This document shows positions 45,703 through 58,800 of a stretch of DNA of 64,000 bases, one piece after another (position 1 is the first letter of the stretch; each line of letters opens with the position of its first letter). Source of the DNA: Barthelona sp. PCE (taxonomy: Eukaryota > Metamonada: BaSk clade); NCBI GenBank assembly GCA_040285745.1, contig JAUFOR010000004.1, positions 620,001 through 684,000 on the forward strand. Reading direction: 5' to 3'. The notes under the pieces are model-generated. The model was not told where the DNA came from. It was given only the letters and a program-made list of their open reading frames with translations, and made no database searches. The position numbers and the translations under genes are program-made.

Positions 45703-48700
45703 TTAAACAGGATTACGACGAGTACTTTCTAAAGGTTGTTCATAAGGTGATGAACTGACGTAAACTTCTGCTTCACGATCTTTCAACGTCTCCAAAGGGA
45801 GAATACGGTTAACTTTATCACGTTTACCGTTCTTTTGTGAAAGAATTCTGTACCTAATTGAAGGACTTTTGAAGCGTTGACGCCATTTAATGTAAACCTC
45901 AGGTAAGATACATAAAATCACACCAAGAAGAATAACAAGTAAAGCTGAGTCATCAGACATCAACTGTGTTGCAAAACCGTGAAGAGAATTATCATTCATA
46001 TACCATATGCTCAAGGGGTACAAAGCATAACTAATAAGGATTGTTAGATGCGCCCATTTGTTGAGAGAGTTGAAATGTAAGTACAGGAAAGGAAGCTGTA
46101 TTGTAGAAATTATTGTAAAAGAGACCATTGGAAGGGTATAGTAATCATAAGGTAATCCTGTCTTTGGGTGAACGTAATCACCACCTAAAAAGAATATAGT
46201 GATGAACATACTAACAACAGCATGATAAAAACCACGAACAACCCACCCTGTAAAAGTTTTTCTGTTAAGATACTTTCCACGACGTGAATCAGTGTAGATG
46301 AGTGGATTCGCCATTGCTACCTCGTTCGGTACGTCCTCATCAATTGTATAAGCAACTGGTTGACAAGCTGTAAAGAACATATTGTGGGCTGTCAGAGAAA
46401 AAGAGTTAAAGAAAGAACTGCCTGAAAAGTGAGAGTAGACTGAGTACATGAGCTGTTGGAAAGCAATAGCCAGTGACTTGTAGAAGCAATACTGTGCAAT
46501 AAACGAAATTCTGCGATAGTTCTGACGACCGTGAACAACCATCAATTTTTTCAAATATCTGAACTGTGCAATAGCGTAATCAGCAGAACGTGCAGCCTGG
46601 AGCGACTCACGACCAACGATACCAACACCGATCTTGGCAGCTTGTATCATTTGACAATCGTTTCCACCATCACCAATTGCTAAAGTAACTTTCTTCAGCT
46701 CTTTGTGCACCATTTCAACCAACTGAGCCTTGTGACGCGGCCACAATCGGCATCCGATCACAGTATCTGATTCTGTGGTGAGCGTTAGCAAATCTCTGGG
46801 ACAGAGTTCCAAAAGAGTTGGCACTGTTGAACCGGGAAGCACTGTAATAATTTCACCAACAGTATCATCTGATTTTGCCTCTTTCATCATGACCATAGAC
46901 TTTTTCATGCTCGCCATGATATCCTTGGGATTTGAACCATTGACCTCAATGATGCATGAATTACAGCGTGTATTGATAAGGTTACACGATTTAGCAATTT
47001 GAATAGCTGTTGTTCTGCGATCACCAGTCAGCATCCATACACGAACACCTGCATTACGAAGAAATTTAATAGTGCTAGGCACTTGTGCTTGCAATTTGTC
47101 CTCAATAGCAGAACATCCCAACAAAATCAAATTCTGCTCAATACTAGCATACACACCCTCAATATGCTCCTTACGTTTGCTCATAGCACAACTAGCGGCT
47201 TGATAGTTTGCCATAAATGTCGAAAATTCAGCTTGCGATATGGGTTTCCAAGCAAAAGCCAGAGTTCGAAGACCTTGTTCGGAGAAACGTTCAACAGCCT
47301 CACTGACCTGACCCTTAACAATGTCGTTAGTCTGCATTAAGTTGAATAACACCTCGTCAGCTCCCTTTGTAAAGAGATAGAACGAGTTAGTGTTGAGATC
47401 CTCGGCAAGTACAGACATTCGCTTACGAGCACTTGAAAACTTCAAAACACAGTGGACACGCCAGTTACGAACAACGCCAGCTGTATCGACAAGTGCAACG
47501 CTTTTTTCTTCCCTTTCAAAAAGTGAAAGACCAAACATTTGAGCAGCACGTACAATTGCAACCTCATCAGGAGATGTACCCTGGTAATAGATCTTATTGG
47601 AGCACTTGACTGGATCGATTGTGTTACAGAGAGCCATGGTATGGAAGAAAGTATTGATTTTATCACCTTCATGAAGTGACTCTTGTAACTTATTCTGCAC
47701 TAATTGCTTATTATTAGAATCAAAAATTTGACCATCAATGAAACAACTCTTGAAAAGCATAATATTCTCAGTCAGAGTACCTGTCTTATCGCTAAAGATA
47801 TATTCGATACGACCAAGATCGTCTGCTAATTGTAAAGATTTGGCTTGAGCGGGAATCTTCCTGTTGTGATCGTACAAATCAAGATCCCAATCAATAAATT
47901 TACCCATGATTGCTTTAACGAAATCTAAAGTAAATTTCATTGAAATTGGAATCATAAGAGTGCATAATAAGAAGAAACGTAAAATATAAATTGTGAATTG
48001 TGGTAAGGGTGAGATTGAATAACCCATTCTTAGGTACCACACATCCTCACTTGCAGCAAAAACCTGACCCATGAAACCCAAACCAATCACAAACAAAAAC
48101 TGTGACAACCAGATGAAGAGGGTCTGTCTGTTGATGATGATATCAGATGAGGTCCACTTTGTTGGGGCCTTGAACTTGTTCATATTCACCTTTGTATGTT
48201 TTCCAGTGTATACAACAACACCATACATATACTGGATATTCTTGATGACCACACCCTGCATAACTAACTGTTCCCCTCCTATGGGAACAGGGGCACTGCC
48301 AGGGAGGGTCATGACAGAGTCAAACTGCCCCAGAATAGCGTTTGGCACTGGACAACGCAAATGCATTTTCAAATTTTGAATCTGCTCGTCAGTCATATTT
48401 TGTGTTTCAGTAGGAGCATTTAGCAGCTTGTTATCTGTTTCACCATCAATGTTGGCTGTCATAACGTATGCAGCACCCTGTTTATGAGTTGAACGGAGTA
48501 ACATAATATCTGCTGGAGCGTGCTCATTCTTTTTAAGCCTGATGATCTGACCAACTCTTAACGTTTTTGACTGGACAGTCGTGAGTTTACCATCAACAAC
48601 GGCCTCATACTCCCGTTCATTTGTGTGATTATCTGATCTTTTCCTTGCAAAGTCGTCAAATAGTTCTTTAATTCCTGCAAAGGCTAGAACCATAAGAAGT

Positions 48701-48969
48701 GGAGCCACAGTTGTGATCCAATGGACTGATGCAATTGTTGAGCCAAAAATTTGTAAAAGAGAAACGATGGTAAAATAAACATTCATAAGCTGCGAGTATT
48801 GTTCCATGAGGAAGCGAAATGGAAATGTATACCATCTATATTTAGTAGAACGAACATAGTTGTCAATAAAACTCGAATTGGTTCTTGCGTCGTTCGATCG
48901 TATTTCCCGTACGCGTGAAGAGCCAAAAACGGCACTTGAACTTCGAACTGCCCTTCCAGATTGTGGCAT
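45703..48969 (-). CDS. P4-type ATPase (aminophospholipid flippase)
   Basis: Moves phospholipids from the outer/luminal to the cytosolic leaflet in Golgi, endosome or plasma membrane. 1088 residues. The N-terminal NYVRSTKYRWYTFPFRFLME block is a P4 signature. The actuator domain has NIDGETDNKLL where most family members have DGETNLK. The membrane motif is IPISMKFTLDF (PISL-like). The phosphorylated Asp394 is in FSDKTGTLTENI. The ATP-binding part has YQGTSPDEVAIVRAA. The hinge has IGDGGNDCQMIQAAKIGVGI. About ten helices; the C-terminal tail is basic. Flippases of this class usually need a CDC50 partner, not found here. Confidence 0.94.
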   Translation of the reverse strand: MPQSGRAVRSSSAVFGSSRVREIRSNDARTNSSFIDNYVRSTKYRWYTFPFRFLMEQYSQLMNVYFTIVSLLQIFGSTIASVHWITTVAPLLMVLAFAGIKELFDDFARKRSDNHTNEREYEAVVDGKLTTVQSKTLRVGQIIRLKKNEHAPADIMLLRSTHKQGAAYVMTANIDGETDNKLLNAPTETQNMTDEQIQNLKMHLRCPVPNAILGQFDSVMTLPGSAPVPIGGEQLVMQGVVIKNIQYMYGVVVYTGKHTKVNMNKFKAPTKWTSSDIIINRQTLFIWLSQFLFVIGLGFMGQVFAASEDVWYLRMGYSISPLPQFTIYILRFFLLCTLMIPISMKFTLDFVKAIMGKFIDWDLDLYDHNRKIPAQAKSLQLADDLGRIEYIFSDKTGTLTENIMLFKSCFIDGQIFDSNNKQLVQNKLQESLHEGDKINTFFHTMALCNTIDPVKCSNKIYYQGTSPDEVAIVRAAQMFGLSLFEREEKSVALVDTAGVVRNWRVHCVLKFSSARKRMSVLAEDLNTNSFYLFTKGADEVLFNLMQTNDIVKGQVSEAVERFSEQGLRTLAFAWKPISQAEFSTFMANYQAASCAMSKRKEHIEGVYASIEQNLILLGCSAIEDKLQAQVPSTIKFLRNAGVRVWMLTGDRRTTAIQIAKSCNLINTRCNSCIIEVNGSNPKDIMASMKKSMVMMKEAKSDDTVGEIITVLPGSTVPTLLELCPRDLLTLTTESDTVIGCRLWPRHKAQLVEMVHKELKKVTLAIGDGGNDCQMIQAAKIGVGIVGRESLQAARSADYAIAQFRYLKKLMVVHGRQNYRRISFIAQYCFYKSLAIAFQQLMYSVYSHFSGSSFFNSFSLTAHNMFFTACQPVAYTIDEDVPNEVAMANPLIYTDSRRGKYLNRKTFTGWVVRGFYHAVVSMFITIFFLGGDYVHPKTGLPYDYYTLPMVSFTIISTIQLPFLYLHFNSLNKWAHLTILISYALYPLSIWYMNDNSLHGFATQLMSDDSALLVILLGVILCILPEVYIKWRQRFKSPSIRYRILSQKNGKRDKVNRILPLETLKDREAEVYVSSSPYEQPLESTRRNPV

Positions 48970-49820
48970 TCGATAAAGGAGGTGTAGATAAGAATTACAA
49001 AATCGAGTTTAAGCTTATACAAAATATGATACTTGAATATGATATACACTATATTTACATCCCCGAAGTGTGTGTACAAATAAAGTAAACACATCAAGAA
49101 CAGAGGATCACTTTTTCGATACTCTATTCATATTATTATGTCAATTTTGTTGAAATCGTTGTTAAAATGCGATATACATCCCTAATCTTAACCAGTATTC
49201 TCTAATTAATGTTTTTGTAGGAAGTTATGAAAAATCATGACTTTGAAGTTGTACTGTGGAACATAAATCAATTTATAGTGTAAAACTTTGGTGTACTTTA
49301 TACATTTTGTGACCTGTGAATAGATTTCAAAACATACTGTTACAATCCATTTTTTCATCATATACACATTTTTTTTAATTTTTGCAACTGTTTTCTTTAT
49401 TTTTAGATGGTATTATACAATGCGCATGTATATATAGTGCTTTAAAAGGAAGTATCCATATTTTTTCAAACATGTTAATTTTAAGGGCTATATTTAGTTG
49501 CAGTGATGAGCGTACATGTAGGGCTGTTGTTTTATATGTTTGGAGTTGCAAAAGAGAATTTTTTTTTGAGAGGAACATAATTCTATTTCATATTCGTGTT
49601 TTTGATAGTGTAAACGATGTAAAATCGAATGAATCATCAGTTAAGCAGCAGCCTTTTTCAAGATTTGATAGGCATTAGTAAATTTGTTTTTTCACCCAAA
49701 TTCAAAGGTTGGGACATTGTAAACATTACCAAAGAGCCTCATGTGCACCAAACAGCCCATTCCACCAACGTAGATATTTCAGCTAAAATTGGAAATCGAA
49801 TTCTCTTTTCTTTCTTTTAT
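48970..49820. other. Intergenic region, divergent promoters
   Basis: 851 bp, strongly AT-rich. A 98-codon plus-strand frame (49382-49678) lacks any family signal and protein-like composition. A short pyrimidine-rich tract comes directly before the next ATG. No strong repeat was seen. Confidence 0.4.
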
Positions 49821-52800
49821 ATGATGCTAAAGAATTTAATTCTCATTTCGCTTCTTCTTTTTGCAACAGTTACTGCTGTTGGAAACATTGGAAATGAAAT
49901 TGATATTCCTGACGTAGATATTCCTGACGTAGACTATGAAGATGAACATCATATCGTTCTTCCTGTTGGTCCTGGTATCGTCATGCCAAATATTTCCGAC
50001 TTTGATCACATCAAGATGCCTGATGCAGATATGCTAAAGAATATTACTGATTCTTTGTTCTCTCTCTTGATTCCCGGTCAGTTTAACTTTATTCAGGTCG
50101 CTGTAACCATTGAACCTGCTTTTGTTGAAGAAGTCAGTGCTGCCCTTGGTGAGTATGGCTCTATGGCCTACTATCTTGGAAAGCAACGCTTCCTTATTGA
50201 TGTCCCACAAATGCTTATGCCTTTGCTTGATACTCTCCCCATTGTTGATTTTGAGCCTTTAGATCCCAATGAGAAGATTTCTAATCTTTTAGCTAGCAAC
50301 GGTGAGTCTGACATCACAAAGCTTTCTGTTTTGGTTTCCCGTACCGCTGGTGCTAAGAAGCTTGCCGAATATTACGGTACTCTTATCAGCAACCCTAGCG
50401 TCAAGTTTACTGCCATTTCTCAGATGCAAATGATCGTCACCTTCCCTAAGGACATTTCTGAATCTGTCATTTCTTTCCTTTCTAAGCAGGCTGGTACTGT
50501 TTTCATTCAGCCAGCTGTGGAGATTGAGAAGAAAAACATGAAATCTTTTGAAGCAATTGTTGGTACTCAGACTCCTAATATGTTTGGTCTTGAGGGCTAC
50601 GACGGTTCAACTGAGATCATTGGTGTTTCTGACAATGGTCTTGATACTGATCACGAGTTCTTTGCTGATGCTTCCCGCCCCGTTCCTTTCGATACCATTG
50701 ATTCTAATCACAGAAAGATCATTGCTTACTTCACTGAGTTCGGTTCAAACACTTCCATGGCTCACGGTACTCACGTTTGTGGTACTGTTGCTGGTATTAG
50801 CGATAATTCCACTGATGAAATCAACAAGTTCCACGGTATGGCTCCTGGTGCAAAGATTGCCTTTGCCTCAGTTGCTGCACCCGATGGTAAGTTCACCGAT
50901 TTCTCAGTGTATGACGTCTCCCAGAGACTCTATGATGCTGGTGCCCGTATTCACTCCATGTCCTGGGGTGGACACTTCGGTGGTGTCGTTGGTATTGGCG
51001 CTTATTCTAACAATGATTATGAAGCTGATCTTTTCGCTTACGAACACCCTGAAATGGTTATGGTTGCCGCTGCTGGTAACGATGGTCACAATCAAAAATC
51101 CACAACTGGTTCACCCGCCAATGCCATTAACGTTTTGGCTGTTGGTGCTACTGTTGGTCCCCAAGAATCATGGGATGCCTTCTTTGTTGATTCTCCTTGT
51201 CAATTTGACCGTGAGAAGACTATTGAAGCTTCCTGTGATGCAATCTCTTTCTTAACTGCTGAGCTTAATCAGAACCCCATCTGTCATCAGCTTCCTACTA
51301 CTCTCATGGGTATTTACGGTACTCACGAGTCCACTTCCTGTAAGGAAGATCTCACCGCTTACTGTGGTTATCTAACTAACTATGCTGGTTCTGGTGAGGA
51401 TCTTTACAACGATCTCTGTTCTGCCAATGATTACTATTGCTCTCAATGCCCTTCATATGGTTACAAACACCAAGGTGATGAGTACAATGCTGCAGTCTTC
51501 AGCTCAACTGGTCCCACTCTCGATGGCCGTCTTAAGCCCGAGATTAGTGCTCACGGTATGCTTCGTTCTGCTCGTTGTGGTGCTGCATGCGGTGACATTA
51601 GCGAAGACAAACTTGTCTATATGCCTGGTACTTCCATGGCTACACCTGCCGTTTCTGGTACTATTGCTCTTGTTCGTCAATACATGAAAGAGAAGATGAG
51701 CATTGCCAACCCCAAGGCACGTGATGTCAAGGCAATTCTCATGTCACTCACTCGTCCTATCTGGACTAATCAATTCGATAAAGGCATGGATACCGGTTAT
51801 GGTGAGGTCCAAGTTGCTGGTCTCAACCGCACTATGCCTCTCTTGAAGGAGATTGTTCTCGCTAACGAGGGTGATTATCATCCCGTCTGTGTCCGTGCCA
51901 AGTTGGTCAACAGCTCTATGGGTGGCAGTCAAGAAGCAAACTTTGCAATTTCTATTGTCTACACCAACCCTCCTCGCGTCCCTCTTGATCCTATGTACGA
52001 CGGTCACATTGTTGACATGTCTTACTTTGGAGACAACCTCGCCTGGGAGACATCTCACACCAAGTATGATAAGGATGTTCATCTTTCACCTATCAAGCAC
52101 TTCCAAGAAAATACATATCTGGATGAGTACAACAGTGAGCAGGTTTACTGTTTCACTGTCAACGCTACTCGTCTTATCTCATCTAACCTTGCTGTCTCTG
52201 TCGCTGCCGCCATTACCGTCGAGCCTCAGTACGATGCTATCTTTGAACTCGAGTGGGTTTCACCCGAGCAGCTGAAGTGTCCCAACAACTGTTCCAACCA
52301 TGGTTATTGTAACCAGGGTGTTTGCATGTGCGATGATGAGCACACTGCCAACGATTGTTCCATAGTGAAGGATGCACAGTATTACTGTATGGAAAGCTGT
52401 CTCAACGGTGAGTGTATTGAAACAACCAAGGTCGCTAACGTTTCTGAGTGGATTTGTAAGTGTTACGAACCTTACCAGTACAAGTATGAGTACTGGGGTG
52501 ACTTCTGTCAATTTGATCGATATGGTGTTTATCCCAACGGTGAAAACAACTACGGTCTCAGAGAGTTTGTTATCAATGGTACTACCCTCAATGACACTCA
52601 AGGTATGCAGTTTGCTGTCGATGGTAAGCCCATGATCAGCCGTGGTATTGTTATGCCATTGTCTGAGTACTGGAACGTATCTGCTAAGATTCAAGAACTC
52701 GCTGGCGCCATTGCTAGTGAAGTTCCTCACCTTCTTCAGTCCCTTCTCCAGGGTCAAAACACTTCCATCCTTGCTATTCAGAGCTATGTTGATCGCATCC

Positions 52801-55800
52801 TTGCTGAAGCTAATATTACTAAGTACTACATCTGGGAGATGCCTAAGGGCTCTGCTATGTTCCATCTGACTCCTGAGGACTTTGCTATTGACCGCAAGTG
52901 GTTCGTTCTTCCTTTCGATACCATTGATGTCACTGCTCGTGATTACTATCCTGATCAGTGTGAATGTATCGATACTGGTTTCTGTAACGATATGCCAGGT
53001 TATCCTGACCGTATTAACATGTGTAAGGATTGCTTACAAACTGAGCACGTCTACTTTGCTGAAGAACTTTGCGCTGTTGAAATGTGTCCTTTCAACTGTA
53101 GTGGCAACGGTGTCTGTAACATGACTTCAATGACATGTAACTGTGATACCGGTTTCCACGGTCTCCGTTGTGAGTCTATGAATCCCCCTATCCCTTGTGA
53201 ATTTGGCACAATATTTAACGAAACATGTGTTTGTGATTCGACTCACACTGGCCCCGCTTGTATTGTTCCTATTGTTCCTATTAATGTTGAAGGTATTAAT
53301 GATTCTGAAGGAATCGCTTCATATACTCTTGAGCAATTAGGTAAACCCAAGGTCTATGAGGTTTTCGAAGTCACTATCAACAACAGCATGGCCAATAATT
53401 CTATTATTGAGGTATCCATCGAAGGTACCAACGTTAAGTATGATGGTGAATATGACTTCGCCACATCTACCCTTCCTTACGCTGTAATGACTGAAGCCCT
53501 TCCTGATATGAAATTCTTGACTGATGCCAAGCCTTTCATCGATCTTCCTTCATCTCAGTATGAGATTATGAAGAAGTTCTATCCCCTTCTTGAGAGAATC
53601 ATGGCTGGTGATCAATCAGCTTATGAAGACATCATGAAGCTTGTTAACCCCAAGCAACTTGAGGATCTCCAAATGACCATTGATAAGATTGTCAAGGGCT
53701 TCAACATGACTGGTCAGGAACCTCTCTCACTTGGTATTTCTCATGTTTATCCCATCATGACACCTCTCTCTTCTGAGAAGCGTTCTATGATCCTTACCCG
53801 CCCTCTCATGGCTGGTGAGAAGATCTTTGTTACCGTCTTCAACGCTGATTGGTTGCGTGGTGCTTCTGGCAATGTTGTTGTTACCGTCAAGGATATGATG
53901 AACACTTGTCAACGTGCTAACATGAGTGATATCATCTATGCTTCTTGTAACGGCACTCATTGGGTCACTGATAAGATTCAGGCTCCTACAATGATGATGT
54001 CCAACAACAGTAACATTATTCAGGATCTTGGTTGGTATCCCTTCGATTCAAGTCTTGTTATCCGCGCCTTTGATTTGAATACCCCTGTTTGGTTTAGTTA
54101 CCAATCACGTATGAAGGTCACTGAGGAGCAACTTAACTTGACTGAGTTTGAACGCTCAGAGATGACTCCATATGCTCTCACTCAAATTGATATGGCCAAG
54201 ACTATCTCACAGCTTCCCGTTCAAGGTTTGGTTATCTACACATGTAATGCTCAAAACATTACTCGTATTGTTAACCCCTTCGGTGAAACTCTCATGCCTT
54301 GTCACGGTGGTGAGGTCAACTTGATCTTTACTCCTTTTTCATCAATGATCCCTGCCGAGTTCAACATCTCCACCGAGGCTTATGTTGATACTTGTGACTA
54401 CGATATGTGTTCCAACAACTTTGGTATGTGTGTTCGTGGCAAGTGCGAGTGTGGTGGTGCTATGGTTCTTATTGAAGATAACGTTTGTTCATTCGATCCA
54501 GCTCTCGTCCACGATCTTTCTATTGGTGATGAAGCCAAAGCATTTAACACAAGCATGGGTGGTATTACTTTCAAGATTGCCCGTCCTGAATTTGAAATGT
54601 TCACTATGGGTCTTGTCACATTCACTAACATGACCGGATATCCTCTTGAATCCATTGGTAACTCTCTTGTTTCTGTCTGGATTGATGATGCCAACAAGAC
54701 AAGCATTGATGCATATCCCGCCCCCATCATGCCTCAGGAGAGTATCACATATTTGAGCATCTCCCCTGGTGTTGACATGAGAGGCAACTGGACATATATT
54801 TACATTACGCTCACTAGCAAGTTTGCTGTTCCCACTTTCCCCATGATTGGTGAGATGCCTCTTCCTCAGTGGCCTCAAGAGATCTACGCTCGCACCTACG
54901 CTAACCCCGCTTGTCCCATGTTCTGTACTGGACATGGTGTCTGTAACGGAACAGGTGTTTGTGAGTGTTTCTTCGGCTGGGATGGACCTGCTTGTAATGA
55001 GCCAAAGTATCACACTTCTACTTACGATGAGGACTCTTTGTCATTCATCTCTGAAGGTGAAATGGAGATCAACAGCGGTTTCCCCGCTTACACCCGCGTC
55101 AACGTTGGTGATATGTCTCTGAGCTCCAACCAAGATGTTGTTATCATTCCCACATCCGATATGCCTGGTGTTATCGTCATTCCTTTCGCTTCCACTGAAG
55201 CTCCTTCTCCTACTGGCTTCCCTACTGCTGCTAATCTCTTTGTTCCCACTGGTATGGGTCCTTTGGTTGTTGATTCTGAACGTATCTTGTTCAAGCCCAA
55301 CACCACTGAGGCTTACACAGGTGATCTATACATTGGATTCGTTGCTATTACTATGGGTGGACTTCCTATGCCTATGAACGAGGATTACGTTACTCCTTCT
55401 CTTCCTGGCACAGGTGAGGTTGATCCCTCCGTCTTCTTACATATGCTTAAGGAGCTTCGTGGCGAGAACGGTACTATCATCCGTGGTAACTTCTCTGTTT
55501 CCACTCGTGTTGCTCCTAAGCGTGACTGCGGTCGTGGTTCTTGGAGCTACGTTGAGGATAAGTGTTCCTGTCAGTTCGGTTACACTGGTGAGCAGTGTAA
55601 CAACATTGACGCTATCCTGGTTGATCTGAACTCCGGTATGGAGGTTAACGTTAACAAGTCTAAGCAGTACATTATGTTCGTTTTCGATACTAGTGACTAC
55701 GATGGTGGTATCATTGTCAACCTTGACGTTTCCACCAAGTACTCTGCTGTCCTCATTAACGCTGATGGTCCTCCTTCATTTGACAACTTCATGCGTGTTC

Positions 55801-58800
55801 ATGAGATGGTCAAGCCCGGAACATTCCCCGTTCCCTCATTATACAGCCGTAAGAGCGTTATGATCCCTGAAGAACTTGTCAAGCGCGACACCTACTATTA
55901 CGTTCTTGTTTATCCATACATTACTGCTATCGATAGAGATAAGAACGTTACTGTTGCAATTGAAGTTGTTGAGAAGAGCCACGCTCCTCTTATGGTTGTT
56001 GCTCAGATTGCTCCCGATGCTGATCACTTCACCATCTTCTTCACTCACGTTACTGATATGGCTGGTGCCTCTATTAATGAAACTACTGATTGCTCAAAAT
56101 ACCTTGCCCCTGAAGTCATTGCCTCAATCAACCCCCGCGGTTGTATGTGGAAGACTGGTTCTCAACTCGCTGTTGGTCTGAACAAGGACTCTGATGTCTT
56201 TGGCTTCCACATGATCAGATTACGTACCGAGGAGCCATGTATTAAGGGTCCTGGTTCCAACACTACATGTGCCATTGGACAAACTCCCTTATTACCTCCT
56301 CTTAAGCCTGTTGATCCCGAGTACCAACCCATTATCCCCGATGTCCTTGCTCCTTGTGAACCCTTCGTAATGAAGTTTGCTGATGCTTCTTCCAAGCCTC
56401 AGGCAATCACAATCAAGTACCACTCTGATAACCCTACCATTGATATGTACCTCAGAGGCGACCTTTTGAGCATCGTTCGTATTCGTGATGTTAACGCTAC
56501 TACAGTTCCTGCTGAGCTTGCCAGAAAGTTCCCTTTCCCTATTGATGTTTTGAATAAGCATCTTGAGGCTCAGATTAAGTATGAGGTTGATATGGCCGAG
56601 TACCTTCGTCGTAAGAACGCTACAATTTCCATTCCTATGATTGAACCTAAGAGACCTGTTGGATTATTCGAACATGCTTCTCAGGTCCGTATCCCTTACT
56701 CCTTCCTTGAAGGAAAGAATATTAGAGATTTCACTGTTGACATTCTGCTTACTAACTCATTTGGTAAGTCTATTCAGTTCTCCAAGGAAATCCAGGTTCT
56801 TGAAGGTGATGCACCCACTCTGTCTCTCCCTGGTGGTTCTTCTTATACCCTCCCTGCCTCTGCCTTCCCCATTCCCGTCATTGTTGGCCAGTCCCCTTGT
56901 GGTGATGCTGGTGCAGTCAGCTTTGTTTGGAGTGTAATTGAGGCCACACCTGAGTTCAGAACTATCTTCAACAGAATTCAGTCTCGTACCTCTCCCACAA
57001 TCATATTACCTTCTGGTATTCTTGGTGGTGGTGCCTCTGCTATCATCAAGCTTGAGGCTTTCTACACCAACACTCCTGGTGTCAAGACTTTCGCTAAGGT
57101 CCACCTTCATGGTAAGGTCGAACGTCTTTCTGCCATTATTATGGGTGGTGACCGAATTCACCCCGCCAGTCACGATCTCCGTATTGATGGTTCTCTTTCA
57201 ATGGATCCTTCTCATATGGATGGTGATCTTGTTTACCAATGGTCTTGCCTCTCTGAAGGTACTGAGTGTCCTGAAATCGATTCTCAGTCCGAACCTATTC
57301 TTATTGTGCCTTCTGCTCAGCTTTCTGCTGGTGAATTCACGTACACTTTGATCGTATTAAAGGGTAACCGTACTGCTCAATCTTCCATATTGGTTGATAT
57401 CCGTGCTAATGAAGTTCCTATCATCAGCATTCGTCGTAAGGATAGCCCTGGTTCTAAGAGAGTTCTTCCTGAGGATCGTATCATCTTTGTTGGTATTTCC
57501 GATCAGGGTTACAGTTTTGATGCTGAATTCCTTTGGTCAGTTGAAGGTATCACCACTGATCTTGAAGAGTGCACATACATGGGCGTTGACAGCATGGTTT
57601 TAATTCTTGAACCTAACTGTTTCCCCAGCGGAGTCACATTCAACGTCAAGTTTACAGCTAGCTATCCTGATAAGGATACCGTTTCCACTTCTTATGAACT
57701 CAGCACCGGTTCACCTCCCATTGGTGGACTATTTGAGGTCACTCCTGCTTCCGGTTCCGCCGCTAGCACTATGTTTAACATCACTGCTTACGGCTTTGAG
57801 GTTGATTCATCTACTATCACTGACGATACTATTGTCAGCACTCTTGAATATAAGCTCTTTATGCGTCTGTGCGAAGACTGTCATCCTCTCTTTGTCGGAA
57901 AGTCATACGAACCTCAACACTCTATGAAGTTGCCTCTTCCTATGGAAGGCAACCAGATTTATCTCGATATTCTCGTTTCTGACATCTATGGTGGTGCTGT
58001 CCGTCTTACCAAGGCTATCACCGTCACTATTCCTACTCTTGAAACTGATGAAGCTGAGGAGGCCCTCTTTGAGGATACCCTTAGCGAAATCGAAAAGGCA
58101 AAGGATCTTGGTGATGTCTCCGGTACAATGTCTGCTGTTAAATCAACCATTTCGGTTGTCCTGCGCAAGGCTGTTGACGTCTCTGCTGGTCAAAGCGAAG
58201 CTACTCTTCAGGAGTTAAGGCGTCGTCGTGATCGTGTTAAGGGACTGCTCTCTGCTGCAGTTAATGTTACCGCCACCACTAAGGAGGAGGTTCAGCAACA
58301 GGTTGACACTCTTAAGACCATCCTTGAAGATCCTACACAGGTTCCCAAGGAAGACAAGCGTAATCTCATGGCCCACATTGGTTCTATCGCTGCTGGTCTC
58401 GAGGATAACGGTGCTGTTGATGAAGAAACTGTCGGTAATGTCTTTGCGGCTTGCTCTTCAGTTGTCAGTGATATGATGCGCTCCTCTAAGAAGCGTAAGA
58501 ACGCTGATTTCGTCGACGGAACTGCCGTTGTTGATGGTGAAGTTGTTGATGATGTCACCGATGAAGAAGCCAGAGAAATGCTCGATGATGCACTTGTCGT
58601 CATGGAGAACGCTACGAAGCAATTGATGAAGTCTTTCATTGCTGGTCAAGATGCCATGCATTTCGAAACACCTCTTATGAAGCGTTCAATAATGAAGAAG
58701 GATTCTGCAGCTTTGGGTACTGTCACAAATGAATTCGTCAACGCAACAATTCCTCAGTCAGTAATTGACACTATGGGTGATGTTGAAGTTGGTGTTTCGA

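Noticed and set aside
49382-49678. 98-codon plus-strand frame upstream of the giant surface protein
   Set aside because: Composition is not protein-like, there is no homology signal, and the frame sits in an AT-rich promoter region.
50548-58476. Several plus-strand frames of 80-235 codons inside the giant gene, rich in Leu and Val
   Set aside because: They arise from the strong codon bias of the real frame and encode repetitive hydrophobic nonsense.
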